The position numbers and the translations under genes are program-made. The notes beneath the pieces are model-generated. The model was not told the origin of the DNA, did not search any database, and worked only from the letters and a program-made list of their open reading frames with translations. Shown here piece by piece: positions 40,520 to 49,525 of a DNA stretch of 64,000 nt (position 1 is the stretch's first letter; each line of letters opens with the position of its first letter). The DNA is from CBINFS01 sp966250015 (GTDB lineage: Bacteria; Bacteroidota; Rhodothermia; Rhodothermales; DASSAV01), in NCBI GenBank assembly GCA_966250015.1, contig CBINFS010000016.1, positions 1-64,000 on the forward strand. Direction: 5' to 3'.

Positions 40520-41629
40520 ATGTCGATCAGTCCATTACAAGTAATAGAGGCCCTTTCAACCATCCTGGAACCTCAATTCGGGAAGGATATCGTCCGGCTT
40601 GGAATGGTTCGGAACCTGAAGGTGGAGGAAAATGCGGTATCCTTTACGATCATGCTCAAAGATCCCGGGTCTCCGTTCGCCGGCGAAGCGGCAGACCGGT
40701 GTAAAGGGGCCATCCGGGAACGTTTTGGGCAGGACATCAAGGTACACGTTGACACCGATTCCGAAATGATCTCGCTGGATGATTTCCAGATGAGTGAATA
40801 TACGAGATCATCGGTCCCTCCCGGCGTGAGGAATTTTGTGGCGGTTGCCTCCGGTAAGGGCGGGGTCGGGAAAAGCACGGTTGCCGTCAATCTTGCCGTA
40901 TCGCTGGCCAAGCTCGGCTACGACGTGGGTCTGGTGGATACCGACATGTACGGGCCTTCCATTCCCACGATGTTCGGTGTTCGGAATGAACGCCCGCACG
41001 TCAACGACCAGCGCAAGATCGAACCGATTGAGCGGTACGGGGTGAAGCTGCTGTCGATGGGCTTCCTCGTCGACCCGACGCAGGCGACTATCTGGAGAGG
41101 CCCCATGGTATCGAGCGCCGTACGTCAGTTCTTGCAGGATACGAACTGGGGTGAGCTCGATTTTCTGGTGATGGACCTGCCGCCGGGGACGGGGGACATC
41201 CAGCTGACGATCGTACAGACCATCCCGCTTACCGGGGCGATCATCGTTTCGACCCCGCAGGAGGTGGCGCTGGCCGACGCGAGAAAAGGCGTCGCCATGT
41301 TTGGTAACGTAAACGTGCCGGTGATCGGGATCGTCGAAAATATGGCTTACTTCGCGCCACCCGACCTGCCTGACAGGAAGTATTATCTGTTCGGGCGAGG
41401 TGGAGCACGGCGGCTCGCCGGCGAGCTTGGTCTATCGTTCCTCGGAGAAGTGCCCATCGAAGAGGTCGTCCGGGAAGGCGGTGACGACGGAAAACCGGTC
41501 GTAACCACGGATCCGGAGAGCCTTTCGGCCAAGGCTTTCAGAGAAATTGCCCTCGAAACCGTCAGACAGGTAAACCTGCGCAACGCACAGATGCCACCGA
41601 CGCAAAAAATCGAGATTTTACACAGGTAA
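40520..41629 (+). CDS. Mrp/ApbC-type Fe-S cluster carrier ATPase
   Basis: A 369-residue P-loop ATPase. N-terminal DUF59/MIP18 domain (residues about 5-90), then the deviant Walker A ASGKGGVGKSTVAVNLA, and VMDLPPGTGDIQLTIVQ. In most Mrp proteins a C-x-x-C pair follows VENM-YF; here the text is VENMAYFAPPDLPDRKYYLF, with no cysteine. Many Bacteroidota Mrp proteins seem to share this. It probably carries Fe-S clusters with the NifU-like protein encoded 117 nt downstream. Confidence 0.92.
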   Translation: MSISPLQVIEALSTILEPQFGKDIVRLGMVRNLKVEENAVSFTIMLKDPGSPFAGEAADRCKGAIRERFGQDIKVHVDTDSEMISLDDFQMSEYTRSSVPPGVRNFVAVASGKGGVGKSTVAVNLAVSLAKLGYDVGLVDTDMYGPSIPTMFGVRNERPHVNDQRKIEPIERYGVKLLSMGFLVDPTQATIWRGPMVSSAVRQFLQDTNWGELDFLVMDLPPGTGDIQLTIVQTIPLTGAIIVSTPQEVALADARKGVAMFGNVNVPVIGIVENMAYFAPPDLPDRKYYLFGRGGARRLAGELGLSFLGEVPIEEVVREGGDDGKPVVTTDPESLSAKAFREIALETVRQVNLRNAQMPPTQKIEILHR

Positions 41630-41746
41630 AAATATAAGGATCAATCTTTTTCGCTGATCGTTTGTTACATTTCCTTATAGCGCCGGTCCGCCGTGCGGAG
41701 TCGTAGGGTGCTTTGATATGATTGGTGCGAGCAATAGTTGATCATT

Positions 41747-42076
41747 ATGGCGGAAAACAAGAAGAAACCTGTTGCGCCGACGCCTGACGGGATCGATGCT
41801 ACCGACGAGAGCTACCATCCCGGAAAGGATCCTGCGTTGCATAAACGCATCGAAGAGGCCCTCGACGTCATCCGGCCATACCTCATGGCGGACGGCGGCT
41901 CGGTCCGGCTTCTGGACGTGTCGCCCGATTACGTGGTCGAGCTTGAGTTGCTTGGTGCGTGCGGCACCTGTCCCATGAGCACGATGACGCTTCGCGCCGG
42001 TATCGAACAGGCCCTCAAACGTGCGATCCCTGAAATCTACCGAGTCGAAGCCGTAAACGTCTCCTCACCCTTATAA
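41747..42076 (+). CDS. NifU-like Fe-S scaffold protein
   Basis: A 109-residue protein, mostly the NifU C-terminal domain: DVIRPYLMADGGSVRLLDV and GACGTCPMSTMTLRAGIE, with the C-x-x-C that holds the cluster. ATG 41747 is preferred to the TTG three codons upstream. It follows the Mrp gene on the same strand and is closed by a terminator, so the two form a small Fe-S assembly operon. Confidence 0.93.
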   Translation: MAENKKKPVAPTPDGIDATDESYHPGKDPALHKRIEEALDVIRPYLMADGGSVRLLDVSPDYVVELELLGACGTCPMSTMTLRAGIEQALKRAIPEIYRVEAVNVSSPL

Positions 42077-42098
42077 TTGGCTCCGCTGAAGAATGTTA

Positions 42099-42134
42099 CC
42101 CCGGGTAGCTATTTGCCCGGGGTTTTTGTTTTTT
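42099..42134 (+). terminator. terminator after the Mrp-NifU genes
   Basis: CCCCGGG at 42099-42105 pairs with CCCGGGG at 42116-42122 across a 10-nt loop, followed by TTTTTGTTTTTT. It stands 22 nt after the NifU-like stop. Confidence 0.9.
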
Positions 42135-42189
42135 CGCCAGTTTCACGACAGGTGGGGCGTACTGGTGCGCAGCGTCGACCCGCAGCCCG

Positions 42190-42882
42190 TCACGAGTGCT
42201 GAAGCTCCAGATCCCAACCATACTCGAGGAGTGGCTCCGCGTCTCTAATCATCTGCACGACCATTTCCGTGAAGGAAGGTTCCTGTAGCCATGCGTTCTG
42301 GACGTAACGTGTCACGTAGAAGGATTTGAGCCGGAGGTAACCGGCGATTTCCTCTTCAGCCAGGTGTTCGTAGCCTCGTGGCATTCGTTTCAGGGATTCC
42401 TCGTCGTCGAGTGTAAGGCCACGCGCAGCGAGCGTGTTCGTCATGGCCAGGAAGGCGCCGGGATTGCCGGCGATCGATTCGCGCCAACGTCGAATTACCT
42501 TGGGATCCAGCAGCCAGAACCCGACGGCAAGCAGCGACTTATCCGGCTCGACGTGAATGTAGAGTCCACCCGGGTCACTCCTGTCGCCACTCCGCGAAAG
42601 TACCGCGCCAACGTGCGTCTTGTAGGGGAGCTTGTTTTTCGAGAAACGAGTGTCTCGATAGATGCGGAACATGCCGCGTTCCGGATCGCCGGTCAGGGCG
42701 TGACCTTCGAGCACCGACCGGCGGCCTGCGTCGGCAATCAGGCATTTCATCGGCCAGACGAGCTCGTCCTCGTAGATCGATTTACGTTTTTTGAACCACT
42801 CGCGCTCGTTGTGTCGGGCAAGGTCCCTCAGGAAGGTAAACGCCTGCTCTCTGAAGCCTGGAAACGGAGGATAATCGTTCAT
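42190..42882 (-). CDS. DUF2461 family protein
   Basis: A 230-residue protein of DUF2461. FPGFREQAFTFLRDLARHN, NEREWFKKRK, FRIYRDTRFSKNKLPYKTHV and GGLYIHVEPDKSLLAVGFW are typical. No activity is established for the family. The start is ATG 42882; the frame stays open far upstream but only by running antisense through the next gene. It lies 32 nt downstream of the M20 gene on the same strand. Confidence 0.9.
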   Translation of the reverse strand: MNDYPPFPGFREQAFTFLRDLARHNEREWFKKRKSIYEDELVWPMKCLIADAGRRSVLEGHALTGDPERGMFRIYRDTRFSKNKLPYKTHVGAVLSRSGDRSDPGGLYIHVEPDKSLLAVGFWLLDPKVIRRWRESIAGNPGAFLAMTNTLAARGLTLDDEESLKRMPRGYEHLAEEEIAGYLRLKSFYVTRYVQNAWLQEPSFTEMVVQMIRDAEPLLEYGWDLELQHS

Positions 42883-42914
42883 CTGGTTCAAATGCGATGA
42901 GGATCTATTCGATA

Positions 42915-44114
42915 CTATTCCGTCCGAAGGTATTCCGTTGCGAGGTAGGCCATAAATCCCGGTGAAATGCGGAGGGCCTCCTCGTCGATCGTAAAGCGAG
43001 GGGTGTGGAGTCCGTGTACGATGCCTTTCGCCACGTTCCCCGTACCGACACGGTAGAACGAGCCGGGTATTTCGCGAAGATACCAGGCAAAGTCCTCGCT
43101 CGCAAACCAGAGATCGAGGTCGACGACGTTCTCTTCGCCCACGTAAGCAGTGGCCGCCTTTCGTACGAGTTCGGTCTCGTCGGGATGGTTGTAAAGGGCT
43201 GGATAACCCACTGCGATCTCGAGCTCGACCTCCGCACCGAAGGCGAGTGCGGTATGTTCGGCCACGCGTCTCATGAGCTCGTGCGCTCTGAATCGCCAAA
43301 CCTCGTCCATTGCGCGGAACGTGCCTTCCAGGCGCGCGGTCTCCGGGATGACGTTCGTCGCACCATCCGCGATTACCCGTCCGAACGAAAGCACGCTTGG
43401 CACGTCTGGCGGACAGTTGCGGCTGATGATGCTTTGCAAGGCCACGATGAGGTGAGCGGTGACGAGCACGGCATCCGCCTGGAGGCGATGTGGCCCCGCG
43501 GCGTGGCCCCCGGTGCCCTTCACCGTGAGGTAAAGCTCGTCGGCAGACGCCATGTACATCCCGCTCCGGACGCCGATCTTGCCGGTTTCCAGGTCAGGCT
43601 GTACGTGCATGCCAAAGATGGCGCTGGGGGTCGGTTGGAAGACGTCCTTTTGGAACAGGCCCTCGTCGATCAACACCTTGGCGCCGCCGGGCAGCCGTTC
43701 CTCGCTCGGTTGAAAGAGGAAGCGAACCGTGCCGTTTAACTGGTCCCTTAGCCTGCTCAAAATCATCGCCGCACCGAGCAGCGAAGCCGTGTGGGCGTCG
43801 TGCCCGCAGGCGTGCATCTTACCGGGATTCTGCGACCTGAAGTCGAAGTCGTTCAGCTCGTGTATCGGTAGGGCGTCCATGTCGGCACGCAGCATGACCG
43901 TTCTGCCTGGCCTGCCGCCCCGAAGCGTAGCAATGACTCCGGTTCCAGCAATGCTGGTTTGGAGCTCCAATCCCAGCGGCTGAAGCGTTTCGGCGACCAA
44001 ACGCGCCGTTTCGTACTCTTCAAATGCAGTCTCGGGATTTTGGTGGATGGCTCTTCGGAGCCGGACGACCTCGGGGTAAATTTCCTCTGCGAGCGCTTTG
44101 ATTTGCTCAATCAT
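42915..44114 (-). CDS. M20-family amidohydrolase
   Basis: A 399-residue M20D metallo-aminohydrolase of the IAA-amino acid/N-acyl-amino acid amidohydrolase type. LRADMDALPI, HACGHDAHTASLLGAA, FLFQPSEERLPGGAKVLIDE and GMHVQPDLETGKI are the metal-site motifs (Cys, His, Glu, Glu, His). No signal peptide is evident, so it acts in the cytoplasm. It is followed by DUF2461 and preceded by an exported M28 peptidase on the same strand, perhaps a peptide-use group. Confidence 0.93.
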   Translation of the reverse strand: MIEQIKALAEEIYPEVVRLRRAIHQNPETAFEEYETARLVAETLQPLGLELQTSIAGTGVIATLRGGRPGRTVMLRADMDALPIHELNDFDFRSQNPGKMHACGHDAHTASLLGAAMILSRLRDQLNGTVRFLFQPSEERLPGGAKVLIDEGLFQKDVFQPTPSAIFGMHVQPDLETGKIGVRSGMYMASADELYLTVKGTGGHAAGPHRLQADAVLVTAHLIVALQSIISRNCPPDVPSVLSFGRVIADGATNVIPETARLEGTFRAMDEVWRFRAHELMRRVAEHTALAFGAEVELEIAVGYPALYNHPDETELVRKAATAYVGEENVVDLDLWFASEDFAWYLREIPGSFYRVGTGNVAKGIVHGLHTPRFTIDEEALRISPGFMAYLATEYLRTE

Positions 44115-44192
44115 GCCGAACTAAAAACGATCTGGTGAACGCGGCGCTTCGGTGATCGAAATTGCCGATTCAAAAATACGAACGGCGCCGGG

Positions 44193-45968
44193 TTAGAACG
44201 TACCCGTAGCGGAGGGAGCAGAGTCCTGATTGGCAAGCTGCCACGCTGTCCCGAAGACCAGCCGGCTGATGGCGGCCATCCGTTCGTATTCGATTTTGTG
44301 GGCTTCGTCGTCGGGACCGTGATAGTCCTCGTGTAGCCCGGTGAAGAAGAAGATGAATGGAATGCCGTTTTTACCGAAGTTCCACTGATCGGACCGGGCG
44401 TATAGCTGTTCGGGGTCGTCTCTCCGGTTGTACCGTTCGTCGAGCTCGAGCCTGATACCCGTGAGCTCATTGATCCGGACGTTAATCTCGTGTAGCTCCT
44501 GCGAGACCAGGTTCGAGCCGATGATGTACACGTAATGCTCGTTTGCCGATTCGCGAGAAGGATCGATGCGCCCCACCATGTCGAGATTTAGATTCGCCAC
44601 GGTCTTTTTGAGAGGGAAGATCGGCTCGATGTCGGTGTAATACGAAGAGCCCAGCAGGCCTTTCTCCTCTCCGCTGACGTTCAGGAACAGGATCGATCTG
44701 CGCGGCCCGAATCCGTCCATTTTCGCCTTCATGAAGGCTTCGGCGATCTCGAGCGTCGCCACGGTTCCCGAGGCGTTGTCGTCGGCGCCGTTGAATATTC
44801 CGTCGCCGTCGATTCTGGGGTCGATCCCGACGTGATCGTAGTGAGACGTGATGACGACGACCTCGTCTTTTAAAGCCGGATCCGAACCTTCGATCAGGGC
44901 GACCACGTTTTCTGTTTCGAGCGGCGTCCTCGGGTAATCGATCGCGCTTCGGACCGTTGCATCGGCCACCTCGAAGACGACCGGCTCAAGGTTGGCATTG
45001 ATCTCCTGCATGAGGTCCTCGACGGTTCGCCCTGACGGCTCCAGGATCCGGTTTGCCAGCCTCGAAGAGATGATGTAGGTCGGCGGATAAGCCGGCGCTT
45101 CTCCGTAAGGCTCTAGCGACAGCCTGCCGATTCGTGGCGTCATGCGCGCGGCTCTTCGGACGTTTTCGATCCAGCCCATCTGCACGGCCGGACCGGCGTC
45201 GCCAACGATCAGGAATCCGGCCGGATTGCGTGAACGCATGGTATTGATCTTAGACGAACCAATGGTCCACTGGGCGGAGGGCCTGCCGTCGGGTGTGGGC
45301 AGCAGGCTGGTCGAGTCGTTGGCCAGTGGCTCGTTGGGAAGCATCAAAACCCACTTGCCCGACACGTCAATACCTTTAGCATCCAGTGCGGCGTACTCAT
45401 TGAAGCCGAGGGCAGGATCCTGGATTCCGTAACCGGCAAAAACGACCCCGGCTTCGACGTCGGGCACCGTGCCGAAGGCGAGTATGGCCTCTGAAAAATC
45501 CGTTCCCGGTTTAAACGACGTCGACGCCACGTTCCTGCCGTCAACGGCAACCTCGAGCCGTGCCTCGCGGAGCCTTCTACCATAAACCGGGAAAGGCTGG
45601 AAGTAAGCTTCCGGAGCCAGCGTGTCTTCGGGTGACGCAGTGCCGGCGGGCCGCAGCCCCATTTTTCGGTACTGGCCAGCCAGGTAATACGCGGCGAGCT
45701 TTTGCCCACGTGTCGTTGTCTCACGGCCTTCGAAATAGTCGGAAGAGAAGACGTAGAGATGCGAGGCGAGATCCGAGGCGGTGATCGTGCCCTGATACCG
45801 CTGGACGAGCTCAATGGCCTCGAAGGCGTCCGGCGTAACGGGCGATACCGAGGCAGGGGTATCCGCAATCTGGGCGAGAACGCCGACGGTTGCCGAAATC
45901 ATGATGATGACGGCAACGGTACCCGCCGAACGCAGGGTTGTGAATCGATCCTTGTGTTGACTCGCCAT
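44193..45968 (-). CDS. exported M28-family peptidase
   Basis: A 591-residue secreted peptidase with a signal sequence (GTVAVIIMISATVGVLAQ), an inserted PA-like domain (about residues 150-300, GVVFAGYGIQDPALGFNEY) and an M28 domain: TSHYDHVGIDPRI, FNGADDNASGTVATLEIAEA, VSGEEKGLLGS and a final FTGLHEDYHGPDDEAHKIE. All five zinc ligands seem present, so it is likely an active di-zinc aminopeptidase. The following M20 gene starts 78 nt downstream. Confidence 0.92.
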   Translation of the reverse strand: MASQHKDRFTTLRSAGTVAVIIMISATVGVLAQIADTPASVSPVTPDAFEAIELVQRYQGTITASDLASHLYVFSSDYFEGRETTTRGQKLAAYYLAGQYRKMGLRPAGTASPEDTLAPEAYFQPFPVYGRRLREARLEVAVDGRNVASTSFKPGTDFSEAILAFGTVPDVEAGVVFAGYGIQDPALGFNEYAALDAKGIDVSGKWVLMLPNEPLANDSTSLLPTPDGRPSAQWTIGSSKINTMRSRNPAGFLIVGDAGPAVQMGWIENVRRAARMTPRIGRLSLEPYGEAPAYPPTYIISSRLANRILEPSGRTVEDLMQEINANLEPVVFEVADATVRSAIDYPRTPLETENVVALIEGSDPALKDEVVVITSHYDHVGIDPRIDGDGIFNGADDNASGTVATLEIAEAFMKAKMDGFGPRRSILFLNVSGEEKGLLGSSYYTDIEPIFPLKKTVANLNLDMVGRIDPSRESANEHYVYIIGSNLVSQELHEINVRINELTGIRLELDERYNRRDDPEQLYARSDQWNFGKNGIPFIFFFTGLHEDYHGPDDEAHKIEYERMAAISRLVFGTAWQLANQDSAPSATGTF

Positions 45969-46065
45969 TGCGGTAACATTAAATGGGATTAATAAAACCA
46001 GATATACGCATCATCTATCATTACGGTCCACGTGTCTATGCGGCTCGAGTGGTGTGAATCAACAG

Positions 46066-47796
46066 TCACTCGCGCACCTGTTCGAACAAGAAAACGCCCT
46101 TTTTGTTGGAGACAGCGACGTCCGTCAGCCCGTCGCCGGTAAGGTCCAGGACGAGTACCTGTAGGCCGACCCCGGCGTCTTCGTCGATCAGGTAGGGTGT
46201 CCAGGTCGGTCGGCCGTTTTCGTCGCGTCCTGCGGCGTACCAGAGCAACTCCGACGGCTCGAAGGCGCCCGGGTCGTTGCCGTTGTGCGCAAAAAAGCGT
46301 TTGCCGGTGACGAAATCGGTCAGCCCGTCGCCGTTCAGATCGGCCACTTCGAGCGCGTGGGTCTGGGAGGTCCGGTCGTCGATCGTGTGCCGTGCCCATC
46401 CGGCGCCGTTTCCATCGCCCTGCTCGTACCACCAGATCCCGTACCCGTGGGCTGACGACGAGAGGACGTCAGAGTCCCCGTCGCCGTCAACGTCGAACGC
46501 GTGCATGTCCGCAGCCGGATTGCCGAGCTCGGCGGGGTGTTCCTCCCATCCCGGCGCCTCCCACCAGGCGTCGATTGCGATCACGTCCGGAAGGCCGTCA
46601 CCGTTGACGTCACCGAATCCCAGTCCGTGTCCCAGCCTTCTGCTACGCTCTTTCTCCAACTGTTTGCTGATTTCGTGGCGTGTCCACACCGTGTCGCCCG
46701 GGTTGGTCGGCGCCTGCATCCAGACGAACTGGTCTGCCTGGCGGTCGAGAAACAGGAGGTCCGGACGTCCATCACCGTCGACGTCCTCCAGCCGCGGATT
46801 TTCGCTGCCGACGGAGGGGTGGACGAGCCGCCGCGCCCAGGCCGCATCCGTGTCGCCCGGGTTTTCATACCAGTACGCCGGTGCTCCCGGTGCGCCGAAC
46901 TGGATGACGTCGATCCTCCCGTCAAGGTTGACGTCCAATGTATAGCTTAAAAAAGTGTCGCTGTAACCATTGTGGACTGAATAGGGCGTTGCAGGGCGAA
47001 ACTCGCGTAGTGTCCAGCCGGGCGCCTCGATAATGTAGGCTCCGGCTACCAGGTCGAGGTCACCGTCTCCGTCCACGTCGCCCGCTCCAAGACCTTCGGC
47101 AACGAACCGGGGAATCAATACGTGCTTCTCAAATCGAACGGTTTCCGACGTCGCGGCGAAGGGTTCTTCCGGGCGCGCTTTGATGGGTTTGATCCGGACG
47201 TCCCGGTACCACGCTTCACCAGGTGGGCCGCTGTGGATCTGGAGGCAGGTGCGTCCGCTCTGCGGCACCGTCTCGTCCTGCTCGATGTAATCGACCGTCA
47301 GAAGCCCGTTGACGAATAGCCTGATTCGTTTTCCGGAGGCATAAATCGCGTACTCGTTCCACCCATTGCGATCGAGAACGGCTTCGACGGCATCAGCATC
47401 AGGTTGAGCCAGCATTTGATTGCGGCGCGACTCGTCGTATAGCGCACCCCAGACGCCTTCGCCCAGGTCGGCCTGGTACCCTGCCACCTCGCTCGAGCCC
47501 GGCACACGCTCCGAACGAAACTGGACGCCGGCATTGGTCCCTTCGCCTTCAAGCCTGAACTGGAGGCGTACTACGAAATTGTCGAACGTCTCGGTCGTGC
47601 AGAGAAACTCGTTTTGCGGGATTGGATCGGTCAATCGTCCCCCGACGATGCTGCCTTTCTCGATTCGGAAGAAGGCGGAGTCGCCCTCCCATCCTTTCAT
47701 GCTGTATCCGTCGAACAGGCCTCGCCAGTCCTGGGCATTCGAAGGCTGGATCAGGAAAAGTGGAATCAGACTCAAAAGAAAAGCACGATAGTTCAT
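46066..47796 (-). CDS. secreted DUF1080 domain plus FG-GAP/VCBS repeat protein
   Basis: A 576-residue exported protein. Signal peptide MNYRAFLLSLIPLFLIQPSNA, then a DUF1080 (3-keto-disaccharide hydrolase, lectin-like) domain at about 22-205 with LFDGYSMKGWEGDSAFFRIE, VVRLQFRLEGEGTNAGVQFR and GRTCLQIHSGPPGEAWYRDV. Then about seven FG-GAP/VCBS repeats with Ca-binding loops such as DVDGDGDLDLVAG, DVNGDGLPDVIAID, DVDGDGDSDVLSS and DLNGDGLTDFVTG. The architecture is known from Planctomycetota and Bacteroidota; a sugar-active role is likely but unproved. Confidence 0.9.
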   Translation of the reverse strand: MNYRAFLLSLIPLFLIQPSNAQDWRGLFDGYSMKGWEGDSAFFRIEKGSIVGGRLTDPIPQNEFLCTTETFDNFVVRLQFRLEGEGTNAGVQFRSERVPGSSEVAGYQADLGEGVWGALYDESRRNQMLAQPDADAVEAVLDRNGWNEYAIYASGKRIRLFVNGLLTVDYIEQDETVPQSGRTCLQIHSGPPGEAWYRDVRIKPIKARPEEPFAATSETVRFEKHVLIPRFVAEGLGAGDVDGDGDLDLVAGAYIIEAPGWTLREFRPATPYSVHNGYSDTFLSYTLDVNLDGRIDVIQFGAPGAPAYWYENPGDTDAAWARRLVHPSVGSENPRLEDVDGDGRPDLLFLDRQADQFVWMQAPTNPGDTVWTRHEISKQLEKERSRRLGHGLGFGDVNGDGLPDVIAIDAWWEAPGWEEHPAELGNPAADMHAFDVDGDGDSDVLSSSAHGYGIWWYEQGDGNGAGWARHTIDDRTSQTHALEVADLNGDGLTDFVTGKRFFAHNGNDPGAFEPSELLWYAAGRDENGRPTWTPYLIDEDAGVGLQVLVLDLTGDGLTDVAVSNKKGVFLFEQVRE

Positions 47797-47820
47797 GCTG
47801 GCTTGGATGGTTGGGTGACA

Positions 47821-48753
47821 CTATTTCAGGCGGCTCCGTTTATTCAGGTAGGCGAGCAGGGCCTGGTCGTACGGCTCTCCGGTATCTACCTCGACGAAGT
47901 CGATGTTTTGTTCGAGACAACGGCGTCTGAATCGCTCGCTGAAAAATCGAACGGCTTCCTCGTAGTTCTCACGGATCTGTGCCGGCTGGATCGACATCTG
48001 TTCTCCGGTTTCCATGTCGCGGAAGAGCATCGGGACGTCGGGGAAGCGAAATCGGCGTTCGGTTTCCGATTCGAGGATGTGGAATACGAGCACTTCGTGG
48101 CCACGGTGACGAAGGTGTCGGAGGGCGCGGAGTAATGCGTCGTGTTCGGCAATATTCTCGAACAGGTCGGTGAGTACGACGACGAGGGACCGCCGCGAGA
48201 TCCGCTCAGCCACCTCGTGAAGGACGGACGCCGCACTCGTACGCCTGCCTTCTGGCCGTTCACCAACGAGACGGTCGAGCACGGTCAGGATCTGCCTCAA
48301 GTACGTCTGCGTGCTTTTTGGGGACATCATTGTGTGGATTGCCTCGTCGAAGGCGACGAGCCCCGTGGCGTCGCGCTGTTTGATCATCAGCAGGTGTAAC
48401 GCTGCTGCGAGATAGGCCGCATACTCCAGCTTCGTCACCGGCGCAGTACCACGATAACGCATGGAAGGAGACGTGTCGAGCACGACGTAGCTTCGGAGGT
48501 TCGTCTCTTCTTCGTACTGCTTCACGTAGTGCCGGTCCGTTTTCGCAAAAACCTTCCAGTCGACGTGCCGGAGCTCATCCCCGGTGTTGTACGGCCTGTG
48601 TTCGGCAAACTCGACCGAGAATCCGTGGTACGGGCTCCGGTGCAGTCCCGTAATGAACCCTTCGACGATCAACCGGGCGCGTAGCTCCATGTTTTTCAGC
48701 CGTGATACGACGACGGGGTCGAGAAAGCGGCGAGACGTATCCAGATCGGGCAC
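47821..48753 (-). CDS. DUF58 domain protein
   Basis: A 310-residue protein from GTG 48753, which gives VPDLDTSRRFLDPVVVSRL as in the family; the frame is open further up but would overlap pyrR on the other strand. GLHRSPYHGFSVEFAEHRPY and GDELRHVDWKVFAKTD are the DUF58 core, and VVLDTSPSMRYR begins a von Willebrand A-like domain with a DxSxS metal site. DUF58 genes usually lie beside a MoxR ATPase; none is next to it here. Divergent from pyrR with 127 nt between. Confidence 0.88.
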   Translation of the reverse strand: MPDLDTSRRFLDPVVVSRLKNMELRARLIVEGFITGLHRSPYHGFSVEFAEHRPYNTGDELRHVDWKVFAKTDRHYVKQYEEETNLRSYVVLDTSPSMRYRGTAPVTKLEYAAYLAAALHLLMIKQRDATGLVAFDEAIHTMMSPKSTQTYLRQILTVLDRLVGERPEGRRTSAASVLHEVAERISRRSLVVVLTDLFENIAEHDALLRALRHLRHRGHEVLVFHILESETERRFRFPDVPMLFRDMETGEQMSIQPAQIRENYEEAVRFFSERFRRRCLEQNIDFVEVDTGEPYDQALLAYLNKRSRLK

Positions 48754-48880
48754 TGCCTTTTGGAATTGATTGAGAGGATTAAACACGTCCGGTAGCAGGA
48801 CGTACGGGTTTACAACAATCCACGATCTTTCTGTTCCGTATACTGGTACGAGCACTACGAAAAGCCGTATCTTTTGCACC

Positions 48881-49477
48881 ATGGAGGCGCACGACAACAT
48901 AAAGGCTCAACTCATGGATGCGCTCGATCTGGACCGGACGCTCAACCGTATGGCGCGTCAGGTGGTCGAGCTGCTCGATCCCCAGCTGGATGCGGCCGAA
49001 CACTTTGCGCTGATCGGGATGCAGACCCGGGGCGTCTACCTGGCACGCCGACTCCAGGCGAAGATCCGGGAGGTTGAAGGTCTTGACCTACCCGTCGGGG
49101 TGCTGGATGCGACGATGTATCGTGACGACTTTCGGCTCCGGCTCAAACAACCCGTCGTCCGAGTAACCAACATCCCGTTTGACATCTCGAATCGCCACCT
49201 GATTCTCATCGACGACGTTCTCTACACCGGCCGGACGGCTCGTGCGGCGCTCGACGCCCTGATGGACATGGGACGGCCTGCTGCCGTTCACATGCTCGTG
49301 ATCGTCGATCGTGGCCTGCGTGAGCTACCCATCCAGGCCGACATCGTGGGCAGACACGTCCCGACACTGCTCGGGGAAGAAGTACGGGTGCGTCTCAGCG
49401 AGATTGACGACCGGGAGGGGGTCTGGCTCGTCGAAAATCCGGACGCTCAAGAAGCGAGCCGAGTCTCCTTTCCGTAG
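48881..49477 (+). CDS. pyrR: PyrR: pyrimidine regulator and uracil phosphoribosyltransferase
   Basis: A 198-residue phosphoribosyltransferase-fold protein. LIDDVLYTGRTARAALDALM is the PRPP-binding loop, and IGMQTRGVYLARRLQ and LPVGVLDATMYRDDF match PyrR. In Firmicutes PyrR binds pyr mRNA leaders with UMP and promotes attenuation; it also converts uracil and PRPP to UMP. Its position immediately before pyrB fits such a role. ATG 48881 is chosen because the upstream open frame has no family similarity. Confidence 0.9.
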   Translation: MEAHDNIKAQLMDALDLDRTLNRMARQVVELLDPQLDAAEHFALIGMQTRGVYLARRLQAKIREVEGLDLPVGVLDATMYRDDFRLRLKQPVVRVTNIPFDISNRHLILIDDVLYTGRTARAALDALMDMGRPAAVHMLVIVDRGLRELPIQADIVGRHVPTLLGEEVRVRLSEIDDREGVWLVENPDAQEASRVSFP

Positions 49478-49480
49478 GGA

Positions 49481-49504
49481 GGGAGGCGTGATGCGAAGCC
49501 TCCC
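49481..49504 (+). promoter_or_regulatory. hairpin between pyrR and pyrB
   Basis: GGGAGGC at 49481-49487 pairs perfectly with GCCTCCC at 49498-49504 across a 10-nt loop, 3 nt after the pyrR stop and 21 nt before pyrB. PyrR targets in Firmicutes are hairpins in such spacers, but the conserved PyrR-loop bases are not clearly present. It may instead set pyrB expression by hiding its start region. Confidence 0.4.
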
Positions 49505-49525
49505 CGAACTATCGATAAACAACCG

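Noticed and set aside
42190..43299. Longer start for the DUF2461 gene
   Set aside because: The extra 139 codons are antisense-frame noise over the M20 gene; the family begins at ATG 42882.
48754..48900. Longer start for the DUF58 gene
   Set aside because: It would cross the divergent pyrR start; the family N-terminus matches GTG 48753.
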